From contig NC_073305.1 in assembly GCF_027595985.1 (NCBI RefSeq), positions 177,267,089 through 177,331,088 of the forward strand: DNA of 64,000 bases. The letters run 5' to 3'. The position numbers were made by a program, and so were the translations under genes. The number at the start of each line of letters is the position of its first letter. Position 1 is the stretch's first letter. Positions 33,256 through 44,271 of this stretch are shown here, piece by piece. The DNA is from Sorex araneus (taxonomy: Eukaryota; Chordata; Mammalia; Eulipotyphla; Soricidae). The notes beneath the pieces are model-generated. The model was not told the origin of the DNA and made no database searches. It saw only the letters and a list, made by a program, of their open reading frames with translations.

Positions 33256-33888
33256 TGCAAATCAGCTTACTTTTCTAAATCGCCGCCCCCCGCCCCAAAC
33301 TAATAAATCTCATCCTGGCCTAGCTCACAGCTCACCTGGGACTCAGAGTGGGAGGAGTTGATGATTATCTGGGGGAGAAGATCAAGTGGGCGTGGCCTGA
33401 AGCCACTTTGTGGGACCTACCCCAAGTTTTCCTCAGTCTCTGGCCTCCCAGAGTCTGATTTCCTGCAACATAGATGAGTCCTTCCTGGTCTCACCTAGGT
33501 CCTAGGGTTTGCCGGCAATCCTTGGCTGCTTATCAGAACCTTTGGAATTTTGGAAGAAAGCTCTCTTTGATTTCAGTTTCCTCCCTGCAAACTAGTTCCA
33601 AAGTAATTTCTTGATTTGTAGATACATTTCTTCAATCTTTGGCTCAATAATTATGTGTGACTGTCTCCCTGTGTGCCTCTCCATGAAAACGACAATAGTC
33701 ACCTTGAACTTGGGGCCCACCTACATCAGTATGACATGTTCCTAGCTACATGTGAAACAACATTACTTTTTAAAAATGTCAAAATCTGTGGTGCTGGAAT
33801 TTGGACTTCATAATATCTTTGAGAGGTATGTGACATAGAGAGGATATAAAATCCCAAATTTCCCCAATTCCTATGTTCAGAAAACTTT
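33256..33888. other. apparently single-copy sequence
   Basis: No repeat or gene recognised. Confidence 0.45.
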
Positions 33889-33889
33889 T

Positions 33890-34072
33890 TATTTTTTTAT
33901 TTTTTTGCTTTTTGGGTCACAATCGGTGATGCTCAGGGGCTACTCCTGCTTCTGTACTCAGGAATTACTCCTGGTGGTGCTTGGGGGACCACATGGGATG
34001 CCAGGGATCGGACTTGGATTGGCTGCACACAAGGCAATTGCCCTACCAGCTGTGCTATCGTTCTGGTCCCCT
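33890..34072 (-). mobile_element. SOR-type SINE
   Basis: Antisense full-length: T-run, 'gctttttgggtcacaatcgg', 'gatgccagggatcggact', 'tgctatcgttctggtcccc'. Degenerate TSD TCAGAAAACTTTT / TCAGAGAACTTCT. Confidence 0.93.
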
Positions 34073-34657
34073 GATCAGAGAACTTCTAATAGAAGATAAT
34101 ACTGTGGGCTGAATGATCTGTGGCCCACACTTGTGATGTCCCCAGACCTTCAGCAAACTCTTTCAGAGCGTTCTCTTGCTTACCTCTTCCTGTTAACATC
34201 ACTTCTCTGTCTTTCAGGCTTCAACAACTCCATTTCCATGGCAGGTTCTGGCTAACCTTGAACATGCTCCAGCACTCGTAACAGTCCCGGTCCCGCCAGG
34301 CAGGGCCTCCCTCCCTACTCCTCTGGAGCTCTCTCGAGGTGCCTGTCTGCCATCTGGTGGTTAGACCCGCCTTTTCCCCAGACACTGAGAAAAGGGGGGA
34401 GCATTTGGCTGCAGCTGGGATTAATGGCTCCAAAGCTCACCTCCCTGAGGCAGTTATGTACTCCTACTTCTCTTTCCTCTCCTGGTGCTCCCCACCAAGT
34501 CACTCTCTGGCCTTTCCGCTGGTCTTCAGAGGATCAGACCAAGCACTGCTTTGTCCCTTCTTTGAGTACTATGTCTCAAAAGTCTCTTTGGCCCCGCTGA
34601 CCACACACACCTTTGGTCCTTGTTCCTTAGTCTTAGTTCCTTCTTAAGTCATCTTTT
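34073..34657. other. apparently single-copy sequence
   Basis: Nothing recognised. Confidence 0.45.
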
Positions 34658-34674
34658 AAAATATTGGTTAGTTG

Positions 34675-34857
34675 GGGGCTGGAGTGATAGCACAGCGGGT
34701 AGGGCGTTTGCCTTGCACGCGGCCGACCCGGGTTCAAATCCCAGCATCCCATATGGTCCCCTGAGCACCGCCAGGGGTGACTCCTGAGTGCATGAGCCAG
34801 GCGTGACCCCTATGCATTGCCGAATATGACCCAAAAAGCAAAAAAAAATTTAAAAAT
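34675..34857 (+). mobile_element. young SOR-type SINE
   Basis: Close to the apparent consensus, with many intact CpGs ('gcacgcggccgacccgggtt'). A 17-bp TSD with one mismatch (AAAATATTGGTTAGTTG) lies at 34658-34674 and 34858-34874. Confidence 0.97.
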
Positions 34858-34874
34858 AAAATATTGGTTAATTG

Positions 34875-35429
34875 ATTCGGTCATAAAATCAGTCAAGGGG
34901 ATCAGTGGCTTTCAAATACTTTTGGCTAAGGCTTACAGCAAAATGGTTACTTTTAATTTTCAACCAATGCCTACATAGAAACCTGACTTTACATCAATAA
35001 CTCTAAAGAGATGTTTGCTCCTACCCAATGAGGTACATTTAATTTTCTAGTCTGTTTTATTCTATTCAAGCTTAGCCCGGGGCTGTTTGCATCTTAAAAA
35101 TGTTCACAGTCATTGACTTGATTTTATTACCATCGATGGATTGTAGCTTGCGTGTTGGCAAAAAAGATCAGGATAGAAATCTTATGGAAAGGCTCCCCGC
35201 CTACCTTCGACTTTGTAGCAAGAGTACATTTTGAAGACTGAAAATTGATCATGTTCTTTCTAGTACTGAATTACAACCACCTCTCCCCATCCTCTGCCCC
35301 CATCCGTTCTTACTAAGCAATAAGCTCCTAGCAGAGAACACTTTCCAACTTTGTCCCCTCCCAATAGTGGTCCCTCAGATCACTCTATTTCAGCTCATGG
35401 GCGTCTGTCTGCCTTTAAAATGCCTACTA
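34875..35429. other. apparently single-copy sequence
   Basis: No repeat or gene recognised. Confidence 0.4.
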
Positions 35430-35665
35430 GCCCAGGCCTTTGCTGCCATGAATGCTGTTTTGCGATTTGATTGCTAAAGTCATCCCCTTAGAAAGCTTTC
35501 AAGATCTCTCTAACCCCGTCCACTCACCACTGATCAATTTTTCCATTTTATATCCTTTTCATACTTACTTTCTTCTGAGGTTATTCATTGGTTTGCCTTG
35601 TTTGCTTTCTGCAACTCCCCCTGGTCTGTAAATTCTGCAGAAGGTAAACTCAGAGCACTGCAAAC
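35430..35665 (+). mobile_element. L2 ancient LINE fragment
   Basis: Follows the L2 3' region: 'cccaggcctttgctgcc', then a T-rich 'ttattcattggtttgccttg' stretch and 'ctggtctgtaaattctgcag' in place of the 'ctagaatgtaagctccatga' block. Confidence 0.5.
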
Positions 35666-35719
35666 TTATCTCACTGTAAAACTCATCGCACTGTAATAGT
35701 CTGTAAACTCGTAGCACTG
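35644..35719. repeat. short 17-bp tandem repeat
   Basis: Four diverged units of about GTAAACTCRTMGCACTG (35644, 35661, 35677 and, after a 9-bp gap, 35703), apparently arising at the end of the L2 piece. Confidence 0.65.
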
Positions 35720-35889
35720 AAGTAACCTGGAGCAAACAGAGCCCATGGGGCAACACGGTGGAGAGATAAATAGAACTGGGCAGAGGGGATTCACTCGCAA
35801 TGCCCTCACAGCAGATGCTTCTTTGTTCCCCCTGCCTCCATACAGAGTGCTGAAGACAGGGTAATATTTCGTAAGTATTCAGAACTGTC

Positions 35890-36438
35890 TCTTGCCCACA
35901 CGCCTGGCTGTCTTCCCCGGGGCTCCTCGGAAGGGATGGGCTGCAGCTTCCCTCCCTGCCCCGAGCAGAGATCCTGGTGGCCGAAAACCACCGGAACCTA
36001 ACCACAGCCATGCTCAAGGCCCCTCTCCACACGTTTGGACAGGCCTCACACATGAAGGTACCGGCAAAGGAACCCAGGTGTGTGTAATCCCATCGATGGC
36101 TAACATCCAGAGATTTAAAAGCAAGGTCCCAGAACTGTGTGGCTGCAAAGTGGCCGCGTGATATCGTATAACCTACTTTTCCCTCTGGGAGAAACTAGCA
36201 AGCTACTGAGAGCTTCCTGCCCACATGGGACAGCCTTGCAAGCTTCCCATGGTGTATTTATATGCCAAAGCCAGTAACCAGCTGAATCTCATTCCCCTGA
36301 CCCTGAAAGAGCCTCCAATGAGGCATCGCTGGAGAGGCCAAGAAGAGAGAGGCTTCTAAAATCTCAGGGATAGGACTAATGTAGAGGTTACTGAGACCGC
36401 TCAAGCCACTTGACGATCAACGGGATTTCATGATCGTG
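35890..36438 (+). mobile_element. type-C RTE-tailed element with complete ends
   Basis: 549 bp, starting 'tcttgcccacacgcctggct' and ending 'gatcaacgggattt'-like sequence, flanked by an exact 13-bp TSD (ATTCAGAACTGTC at 35877-35889 and 36439-36451). Relative to 10414-11100 it lacks about 100 bp of the middle GC-rich module. Confidence 0.95.
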
Positions 36439-36451
36439 ATTCAGAACTGTC

Positions 36452-36978
36452 CTGGGCTAGAATTCCAGAAGGGAACTCACCAAATTATCTAGGATGATGC
36501 CATCAACCTGCTCGTGACCACAACCAGTGTGAAGGGTGGTTGGTACCCAGTGTCATTCACCGTGTTATCTCTGTTTATGGCGGTTGTGCTCTGACCTCCT
36601 GGTCACCTCCTCCACTCCCCGCTCACATCCCTGCTTGACCCCCTACTCAGACAGATCCCATCACCAGGCCCCAGGCCACTTGGCTCTACATTGGCTCTAA
36701 ATACTGAATTCTCTCCTAGACAGTCTTGGCTTCTTTCAAATATGGCCCCATTCTCCTACAGCACTGAAACTGCTCAGTCACCTTTGTAGACCCCATCTGG
36801 GTTTCCTGCCTGGTGTCCAGGCTCAAACATTTCTTCTCCGTTCAAACTGATGCTCAACAACTTAGGTTGTGTTGCAAAGCCAGCCAGTGTCATTGTCTAG
36901 CTAAAGGCATTTTGATAAAAGCCAAGTAGCAACATGGGCTTTGCTATCATTAAATATCTCACATTGCCCATGGTACTT
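36452..36978. other. apparently single-copy sequence
   Basis: C-rich and T-rich on the + strand; no gene or secure repeat. Confidence 0.4.
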
Positions 36979-36991
36979 AATAATAATAATA

Positions 36992-37239
36992 AGCACTGCA
37001 TCACTGTCATCCCGTTGCTCATCAATTTGCTTGAGCAGGCACCAGTAACATCTCCATTGTGAGACTTGTTGTTACTGTTTTTGGCATATCGAATACACCA
37101 CGGGTAGCTTGCCAGGCTCTGCTGTGTGGGCAGGATACTCTCGGTAGCTTGCTGGGTTCTCCGAGAGGGGTGGAGGAATTGAAGCCGGGTCCATTGCATG
37201 CAAAGCAAATGCCCTACCCACTGTGCTTTTGTTACAGCC
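36992..37239 (-). mobile_element. RTE-tailed SINE
   Basis: Antisense type-B SINE inserted in an AATAATAAT target; the target repeat is present on both sides and expanded on the right (37240-37265). Confidence 0.95.
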
Positions 37240-37265
37240 CAATAATAATAATAATAATAATAATT
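37240..37265. repeat. (AAT)n microsatellite
   Basis: Eight AAT units at the 5' end of the antisense SINE. Confidence 0.9.
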
Positions 37266-37321
37266 TTATTCGAGTTAGTACACAGATGAACAAGATTTCA
37301 TTACATGTGAGAAAGAGGTTT

Positions 37322-37565
37322 CTGTATCACTGTCATCCTGTTGCTTATCGATTTGTTCGAGTGGGTACCAGTAACGTCTCTCATTGAGAGACTTATTGTT
37401 ACTGTTTTTGGCATATCCAATACGCACAGGTAGCTTGCCAGGCTCTGCCACGCGGGCTCCATACTCTCGGTAGCTTGCCAGGCTCTCTGAGAGGGGCGGA
37501 GGAATCGAACTCGGGTCGGCCGCATGAAAGGCGAAAGCCCAACCCCTGTGCTATCGCTCCAGCCC
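37322..37565 (-). mobile_element. RTE-tailed SINE
   Basis: Antisense: 'ctgtcatcctgttgcttatc', 'ggcatatccaatacgcacag', 'ctatcgctccagccc'. In place of the usual 'cattgtgagac' the body reads 'cattgagagac', also seen at 58432 and suggestive of a subfamily. Confidence 0.94.
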
Positions 37566-37720
37566 TGGATATGTATATCCGAGATATGTATATCATATGT
37601 ATATTTACATATTACATATGTATATGTACATAAAAATAATAATTATTATTATGTATATTGTGTATAGCTATAATTACGTTATATATGCTATACATAATTT
37701 GTGTAATACTATGTTATTGA
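37566..37720. repeat. AT-rich low-complexity region
   Basis: Dense ATAT and ATGTAT stretches with small palindromes ('ggatatgtatatcc'). Confidence 0.7.
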
Positions 37721-38690
37721 AATAGCATAGTAATAAGGAGGATAACAGTAGAATGCTATGTTCAACACATTAACCACCCATGCAGGGCAAGCCACTTATG
37801 ATACTTACAGTACTCCAAGAAAAGGAGTGAAAGAAATATGAGGAAGTGACTCACCCTGTATTTAACAGGAAAATCACAATAGACTCAGCACTGCCCTAAA
37901 GGTGTATTGGGGTGGTGGGGTAGTAAAGAAATAGATAAGAGTAACCCATCTTTCAAGGAGTGTACAATTTACCAAGATGAAATTCTTATTTTCCTATATA
38001 ATAATAGTTTCATTTCTCCTTGCACTTTACATACATGAACTCAGCTACTCTATCAAGGCATAAACCAGATGTGATCTCAAACTTGCCTCCATACAGAGAT
38101 CAAGAAGACACTGAAGACAGATGCAGACCCTCCCAGAAGGGAAGGTGGTAGTTTTCGTGAACTCATGAGTGGGTGGTCTGCATCATGGAGTGGAAGACAC
38201 TTTTCAGCTTAACGTCCCCGAGCCCCCCTCTGGCCCTGCCTTCCCTCTTGAATATGTTGTTTATCTCCCACAGGGCCGTCCCTGCGACTAGGCACTACCT
38301 GCCCCAGGGAAACACACGTCGGGGCCAGTGTCAGCTGCACCCTGGGTGTCCCTGATGAGGTCATAGTCACAGTTCATGTAGATCTATACCTAAGGAAAGA
38401 GCTTGATAAAAACTCTCTTTGGTCAAGCTCCGTGCTCTCTCCTAGATCAAGTCCTGAGTTTGGACTCTATTCTTGGCTCTCATAGTCTTGATTTAGCAAA
38501 CATCATGCTGGGTAAATTTAATTAATACTAATATTCCCCCACTGTTTCCTTGTGGGGAATAGTAATTAAATGATTTTCTCATTTTCTTATCCTGGTTATA
38601 TTAGCTCCTTAGCTTCCCTTCAGCACAAATAAGGGGGGTGGTTAGCAAGATTCCCCTAATCCTTGATGTCTTAGTAATATTCTATCCACT
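37721..38690. other. apparently single-copy sequence
   Basis: No repeat or gene recognised. Confidence 0.45.
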
Positions 38691-38692
38691 GG

Positions 38693-38694
<2 letters not shown>

Positions 38695-38739
<45 letters not shown>
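38695..38739. repeat. (TC)n microsatellite
   Basis: About 22 CT units. Confidence 0.97.
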
Positions 38740-38741
<2 letters not shown>

Positions 38742-38782
38742 CACATACACACATTGTGTTCATCAATTCCCACATTTCCTTG

Positions 38783-38880
38783 TTTTTTATTTTTATACAT
38801 TTTATTTTCATAAAGTAATTCACAATAGTTCATTACAGATAATATTCAAACACCCACCCCCAGCGAGAATCTTCCCACCA
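38783..38880 (-). mobile_element. L1 3' end fragment
   Basis: Reverse reading of an L1 terminus: 'ttttattttcataaagtaat', 'acaatagttcattacagata', 'caaacacccacccccagc'. It may extend left across the (TC)n run. Confidence 0.65.
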
Positions 38881-39051
38881 CAATAAGAGGGAAGTGTGTG
38901 AAGGTTGTTGTATTTCATTCTGAAGCCATTTAAGCCTGTATATAAGAGAATACAAGCAAGTATGTTAAAACCAAACAAATGTGTGCTACTTTAGGTACAT
39001 CAGCGGGCTAGAGAAAAAAGTGGCAGCCATGCACTCCAGGAAATAATGCAT

Positions 39052-39435
39052 TGCTCTCTTCCAAGAGCTTTATTTCATAGTTATTTCATAGTTGCTGGAT
39101 CTTGGCCATTGAGATTACATGGTTCTGGGGGCAGTTTGTGGGTGTGACTGCCAAGCTGCTGGAAAACTGGGGAGTGGGGTGGAGGAGGCCCAGTCCCAAT
39201 TCAAGCAGTCTTGGAGATCTCAGCCACGGGTCCCGCATACCTCGGTTCCTCTGCTGGTTCCTTCTTGGGTGAGGCTCGTCCGAGCATGTGGAGAGTGGCT
39301 TTGAGCATGGCTGCGGCTGGGCTCTGAAGGTTTTTGGCTGCGGGTTCTGCTTAGGGCAGGGAGGGAAATTCAACCCGCCCCCCTGCCTGAGGTGCTCCGG
39401 TGAAGACAGACTGGCACAGGGTCATATTTTGTCCT
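39052..39435 (-). mobile_element. type-C element, unit fragment
   Basis: Antisense unit: 'ttggccattgagattacatg', 'ggtggaggaggcccagtccc', 'gatctcagccacgggtcccg', 'gggcagggagggaaattcaa', ending near 'gtgaagacagactgg'. It lacks the RTE-like tail; a STTATTTCATAG-type duplication lies at 39074-39093. Confidence 0.85.
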
Positions 39436-40151
39436 TGTTGAATTCAGAGCTGACCATCATCTCTCTCCCCTAGGCATTCGCTCCCTAAAGCACATGCCCA
39501 CCTGATGCAGTTCCCTTCCAATGGGCACCCAAACCATTGCAGTTACCGTGTGGGATAGAATACTGTGTCCTGCCCTCTGGACAGTGCTGTGGCCATTCAG
39601 GTGCCCAGCATCGAGGAGTAGGGTGTCCTGCATTGGAGACAATGTTTACATATGCTGCTCAATGGCTCCAAGCTTCACTTCCCTGTATAAAGTCAGTATA
39701 ATCAAAGTATTTCAGACTTGAGGGCAATAACTGATCACATCTTTCCCTGATGCTTGAAGTTTAGAGATCGACGCAGAAGTTAGAGAGATAGGAAGAAAAG
39801 CACGTATTTCATTACTGGGAAACCACTATTGGAGAATGTAGCTTAATATTTGACCAGAATCTGACTTTCAATTTCTTTCCCACAGCTTCCAAAGCCGCCA
39901 AAGTAGTCCCGCTGCCCATCACCCTCCCAAACCCACTCCCAGTTCTGCTCCAGCAGCCCAGCTGCTCAGAGGAGCAGAGGCATGACCAGCACAGGCCTCT
40001 AAAAATCTGGGAGATTTCAAAAGCTCCTTGGTCACAGAGCTTACATTAAAAAAAGTTAATTTATTAGTTTTGGGACTATGGTCACAATAGTGCTAAGTAT
40101 TGATCTACAAACTTTCTGTTCCTCTCCAATAAAGTGCCAGTGATCTTCCAT
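39436..40151. other. apparently single-copy sequence
   Basis: No repeat or gene recognised. Confidence 0.45.
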
Positions 40152-40341
40152 AATTTTTAAAATTTTTATTTCATTTTATATTTGAATTTAGCGCCATACC
40201 TGGCTGTACCAAGGGATTACTCCTGTTTCTGTGATCACTCCTGGTAGAGTTCCAGGGACCATATGAAATGCCAGGGATCAAGCCCGGCGAACTATGTGCA
40301 AGGCAAGAGCTCTACATGCTGCACTGTTGCTCCAACCCCCT
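40152..40341 (-). mobile_element. SOR-type SINE
   Basis: Antisense, moderately diverged: 'ccatacctggctgtaccaag', 'gatcactcctggtagagttc', 'gatcaagcccggcgaact', 'tgttgctccaaccccc'. Confidence 0.85.
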
Positions 40342-40344
40342 GGT

Positions 40345-40670
40345 CTTTCACTAATGGCCTTTGTCACTGCTCTGATCTCCACCACTCCCTCTATTGCCTG
40401 TCAATAAGTTTTGTAATCCAAGGCCAAGGGGTTATTATTATCTAATATTGTTTATTTTCTTATATTGTTTCTTTGTATACCACAGATTACTGACTTATTT
40501 CACTTAACACTATACTCTCCAATTTCATTGTGTAGCAAATCATAAGAGTCCATCTTTTCTTATAGCTAATATGCCCTAATATGTAAACATGCCACAAATG
40601 AATTCATCTACTGTTGGACATTTGGGATGTTTTCATTCCTCACTATCTTACTAAGGCAAAGCTTCCATTC
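40345..40670 (-). mobile_element. L1 fragment (older)
   Basis: Reverse reading of L1: 'actgacttatttcacttaac', 'ctccaatttcattgtgtagc', 'ctactgttggacatttggga'. Confidence 0.7.
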
Positions 40671-40941
40671 TTCAATTTTTATGAAATCACTGTGAGATAA
40701 ACAGTTACAAAGTTGTCCATGATTAGGTTTCAGTCATACAATGTTCCAACACCCATCCCTCCATCAGTGTACATTTCCCACCACTGATGTCCCCAATTTG
40801 CCTCCTTCCATCCCACCCCCACCCCAAGTCTCATTCTCTAGCAGACTCTCTCTCTCTCTCTCTCTCTCTGGTCATTATGATTTGCAATACAAATACTTAC
40901 AGTTATCATGTATATTCCTTTACCTATTTTTAGACTCAATT

Positions 40942-41104
40942 TTTTTGTCACATCTGGCAATACTCAGAGGTTACTCCTGGCTCTGCATTCAGGAATTACT
41001 CCTGCCAGTGCTCAGGGAACCATATGAGGTGCTGGGAATCGAACCTGGGTCGGCCATGTGTAAGGCAAATGCACTACTGGTTGTACTATCGCTCCAGCCC
41101 TTAG
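40942..41104 (-). mobile_element. SOR-type SINE nested in L1
   Basis: Antisense full-length SINE; TSD GACTCAATT at 40933-40941 and 41105-41113. Confidence 0.95.
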
Positions 41105-41326
41105 GACTCAATTCTTGTCCAGAGTTATCATTTCCAACTGTCATTATCATAGTGGTCGTTTTTTGTCTCTCTCCTTCTTCCCTTAACTTGTGACAAGCTT
41201 TCAACCATGGGCCAGTCCTTCTGACCCTTATTTCTATTGTCCATGAGTAATAGTTTCATACTGTGTTTTTTTTATACCCCACAAATGAATGAAATCATTC
41301 TATGAATGCCGCTCTACTTCTGATTC

Positions 41327-41478
41327 TTTTATTTACTTTTTGCTTTTTGGTTCACACCTGGACATGCTCAGAGGTTACTCCTGGCTCTGCACTCAGGAGT
41401 TATTCCTGGCGGTGCTCGGGGGACCATATGGGATGTTGGGACTCGAACCCGGGTTGACTGCGTGCAAGGTAAATGCCT
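41327..41478 (-). mobile_element. 5'-truncated SOR-type SINE nested in L1
   Basis: Antisense. It ends at 'ggtaaatgcc' and so lacks the first 25 bp or so of the tRNA head. An exact 12-bp TSD (TACTTCTGATTC) lies at 41315-41326 and 41479-41490. Confidence 0.96.
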
Positions 41479-41543
41479 TACTTCTGATTCATTTCACTCA
41501 GCATGATACTCTCCATGTCCATCCATTTATTACAGTTTGCATT

Positions 41544-41699
41544 TTTTTCTTTTTGCCTTTTGATTCACACCCAGTGATGCACAGGGGTTACTCCTCCTCT
41601 TGGTGGTGCTCGGGGGACCATATGGGATGCTGGGAATTGAACCCAGCTTGGCTGCGTGCAAAGCAGATGCCCTACCCGCTGTACAATTGCTCCAGCCAT
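41544..41699 (-). mobile_element. SOR-type SINE nested in L1
   Basis: Antisense with an internal gap in the body ('ttactcctcctcttggtggt'). TSD ACAGTTTGCATT / ACAGCTTGCATT at about 41532-41543 and 41700-41711. Confidence 0.94.
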
Positions 41700-41711
41700 A
41701 CAGCTTGCATT

Positions 41712-42289
41712 CATGTCTGAATCTTGTCACCACGGACAGACTCTCTGAAGCAGAAGAGCAAGGTGAGCCGTGACCTCAGCCTGGGAGCCTCTTGGGAGGT
41801 TCGTTCCTTTTATATGGATGATAGTGAGAAGAAAAGAAAAAAATGCTTCTTGAAACCTATGTCAAATAGTTGAAATGAAAATGAAATGCTATAATGCGAT
41901 CATTATAGTTTCTGAAGCAGGGGCAATTCTCACAAAAACATCAACAGTGATTTTGTCATTAGCATTATCTTTAGCTTACTTTATGCATTTCTCTTCTGAA
42001 CTACTTTGAGGCAATTTTAAACTGAAATATAAGCAATCCTAGTTTTCCACTTTTCCCAGTTTTATGGTGCATTTTATTTTGTACTTATGTTCTATTATGT
42101 TTCACTCTAGGTCTATCATGTTTCACTCTAAATATCTTCACTAAAATTTCTGAAACAAGAATTCTAGAAAGTAAACTATTTTTCTTCTGCCTCCCCAATC
42201 CATTTCCTTGTGTTTTTTGTTCTTAATTTATAAGTGGATTTCTATTCCTAATGAAGTTACTCTGATATTTTGTCATCAAGAATGTTAAT
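41712..42289. other. unassigned sequence
   Basis: No gene recognised. 'atgtttcactcta' occurs twice at 42097-42130. Confidence 0.45.
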
Positions 42290-42416
42290 AGTGCAATGAG
42301 CAAGGTGCTTGCCTTGTACACTGCTGGTACAGGTTCTATCCTTAACACCGTGTATGGTCCTCCAGCAACGCCTGAATGCAGATTCCTGAATGCAGAGTCA
42401 AGAATAAGCCCTGACG

Positions 42417-42588
42417 GGGCTGGAGCAATAGCACAGCGGGTAAGACGTTTGCCTTGCACGTGGCTGACTGGGGTTCGATTCCCAGCATTCCATATGGTCC
42501 CCTGAGCACTGCCAGGAGTGATTCCTGAGTGTAGAGCCAGGAGTAACCCCTGTGCATCGCCATGTGTGACCCAAGAAGAAAAAAAAAA
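42417..42588 (+). mobile_element. SOR-type SINE nested in an older SINE
   Basis: Near-consensus copy with A-tail. TSD GAATAAGCCCTGAC (42403-42416) and GAATATGCCCTGAC (42589-42602). Confidence 0.95.
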
Positions 42589-42602
42589 GAATATGCCCTG
42601 AC

Positions 42603-43138
42603 GATCATGGGAGGGGGGGGCGTTACCGGCACGCCCTCCGCCCAGATAAGATCCAGGCCCCTCTGCTCCTAAAGACTATGATCCGAGAGGTCTTTTAACC
42701 CATTTTGGCACTCAGAGCGACTTACAGAAATGCATCTGGACTGTGAACTGAGCTAAAATATCAGAAATCCAAAACTGCGTGGCCGAGCTTGTAGAGCTTG
42801 TAGAGTCTTTATTCTCAGCAATGAAAAGAAATTATTAAATGATGCCTTTTCAGCAGGCCTGATTGTTGGGGGGAAATTCCAGACAATAATAGTGAGTTCT
42901 CTATTGAAATATTGAATGTATTCAAAGTATAGAGAGAATAAAGTGAAGATCATTAGCTATTTAGGTGGGGACGGGTAGGAGAGGGGTATATTGGGGTTCT
43001 TGGTGGTGGAACATGTGCACTGGTGAAGGGATGGGGGTTTAATCATTATGTGACTGAAACTTAAACCTAAAAGTTTTGTATTTTTTCACAGTGATTCAAT
43101 AAAATAAAAGTTTTTAAAAAATTTAAAAAATTAAAAAG
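42603..43138 (+). mobile_element. L1 3' fragment
   Basis: Same subfamily as 26365-27004: 'cttacagaaatgcatctgga', 'gcaggcctgattgttggggg', 'ggtggaacatgtgcactggt', 'gtgattcaataaaataaaag'. The right flank repeats AAGCCCTGA, consistent with its own TSD. Confidence 0.9.
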
Positions 43139-43244
43139 AAGAAGCCCTGAGTTCAGTCAAGAGAGACCCAATGTCCAAAGAAATAAAAAGAAAGAAACTT
43201 GGGGATTCAGTTAGGATAAGTTTTTAACCATGCTAAAGAAATGG

Positions 43245-44257
43245 TTTTAACCATGCTCAAGGCCACTCTCCACACATTCGGATGAGCCTCAGGCATGAAG
43301 GGACCAGCAGAGGAACCCAGGTGTGCAGGACCCAGGGCTGAGCAAGCCTGCTCGGATTGGGACTGGGCCTTCTCCTCCCAGATGCCCCATTTTCCAGTGG
43401 CTTGGCAGTCACACCCAGAGACTGCCCCCAGTACCATGTAATCCCACCAATGGCCAGCATCCAGAGACTATAAGACCAAGTTCCCGGAAGAGAGTCTCTT
43501 GCCTCCCGTGCCTGGCTGTCTTCACTGGGGCCCCTCAGAGGGGACAGGTTGCCTTTCCCTCCTTGCCCCAAGCAGAGCCTTGGCAGTTGAAGACCTCCGG
43601 AACCCAGTCACAGCCATGCTCAAGGCCACTCTCCACACATTCGAATGAGCCTCACACATGAAGGGACTGGCAGAGGAACCCAGGTGTGTGGGACCCAGGG
43701 CTGAGATCTCCAAGCCTGCTCAGATTGGGACTGGGCCTTCGCCACCCAGACCCCCCTTTTCCAGTAGCTTGGCAGCCACACACCCAGAGACTGCCCCTGG
43801 CACCATGTAACCCCACCAATGGCCAACATCCAGAGACTATAAGACCAAGCTCCCGGAAGCGCGCTGCCGCAAAGCGACCGCTGACATCTAATAATCTTGT
43901 TCTCCCTCATGGAGAACCTGACAAGCTACCAAAAGTCTATTGCCCTCAAGAGAGAGCCTTGCAAGCTCCCCATGGTGTATTCATATCCCAAATACAGTAA
44001 AAGATATATGCATACTGCTCGGAGAGCCTGGCAAGCTACCGAGAGTATCCCACACACACAGCAGAGCCTGGCAAGCTACCCGTGGTGTATTTGATATGCC
44101 GAAAATGATAGGTCTCATTCCCCTGACCCTGAAAAAGCCTTCAATCATTGGGAAAGGAGTAAGGAGAGGCTGCTAAAATCTCAGGGCTGAGTGTAATAGA
44201 GACGTTACTGGTGCCTGCTTGAGTAAATAGACGAACAACAGGATGATAGTGATACAG
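43245..44257 (+). mobile_element. dimeric type-C RTE-tailed element
   Basis: 1013-bp insertion bounded by an exact 14-bp TSD (TGCTAAAGAAATGG at 43231-43244 and 44258-44271). It holds two head-to-tail copies of the GC-rich unit (43245-43493 and 43494-43860), each with 'ccatgctcaaggccactctc' and 'ccagagactataagaccaag', then the SINE-like body, 'cctgaccctgaaaaagcctt' and an RTE-like tail. A stretch at 44018-44100 repeats the body module in its type-B form. Confidence 0.95.
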
Positions 44258-44271
44258 TGCTAAAGAAATGG

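Larger units (their letters stand above)
40671..41711 (-). mobile_element. L1 3' fragment carrying three nested SINEs
   Basis: L1 pieces at 40671-40932, 41105-41326 and 41479-41543 join into one antisense L1 3' region when the three SINEs are removed: 'gaaatcactgtgagataaac', 'acccatccctccatcagtg', (CT)n, 'catttccaactgtcattatc', 'catttcactcagcatgatac'. Confidence 0.92.
42290..43195 (+). mobile_element. old SOR-type SINE split by a SINE and an L1
   Basis: Host parts at 42290-42416 ('cttgccttgtacactgctgg', 'gtatggtcctccagc') and 43139-43195 ('gaagccctgagttcagtcaa') frame two later insertions. Confidence 0.75.

Noticed and set aside
34675..34857. tRNA-like heads with A and B boxes at dozens of sites
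   Set aside because: They are SINE heads fused to SOR or RTE bodies, without a tRNA cloverleaf or anticodon context, so not tRNA genes.
35877..36451. Direct repeats spaced through the window as a possible CRISPR array
   Set aside because: These are target-site duplications and dispersed SINE copies in a mammalian genome; no regular repeat-spacer pattern exists.
37059..37289. Recurrent protein-like frame 'VFGISNTPRVACQALLCG' seen at many loci
   Set aside because: It is the antisense translation of the type-B SINE body, repeated wherever that SINE occurs; not a gene family.
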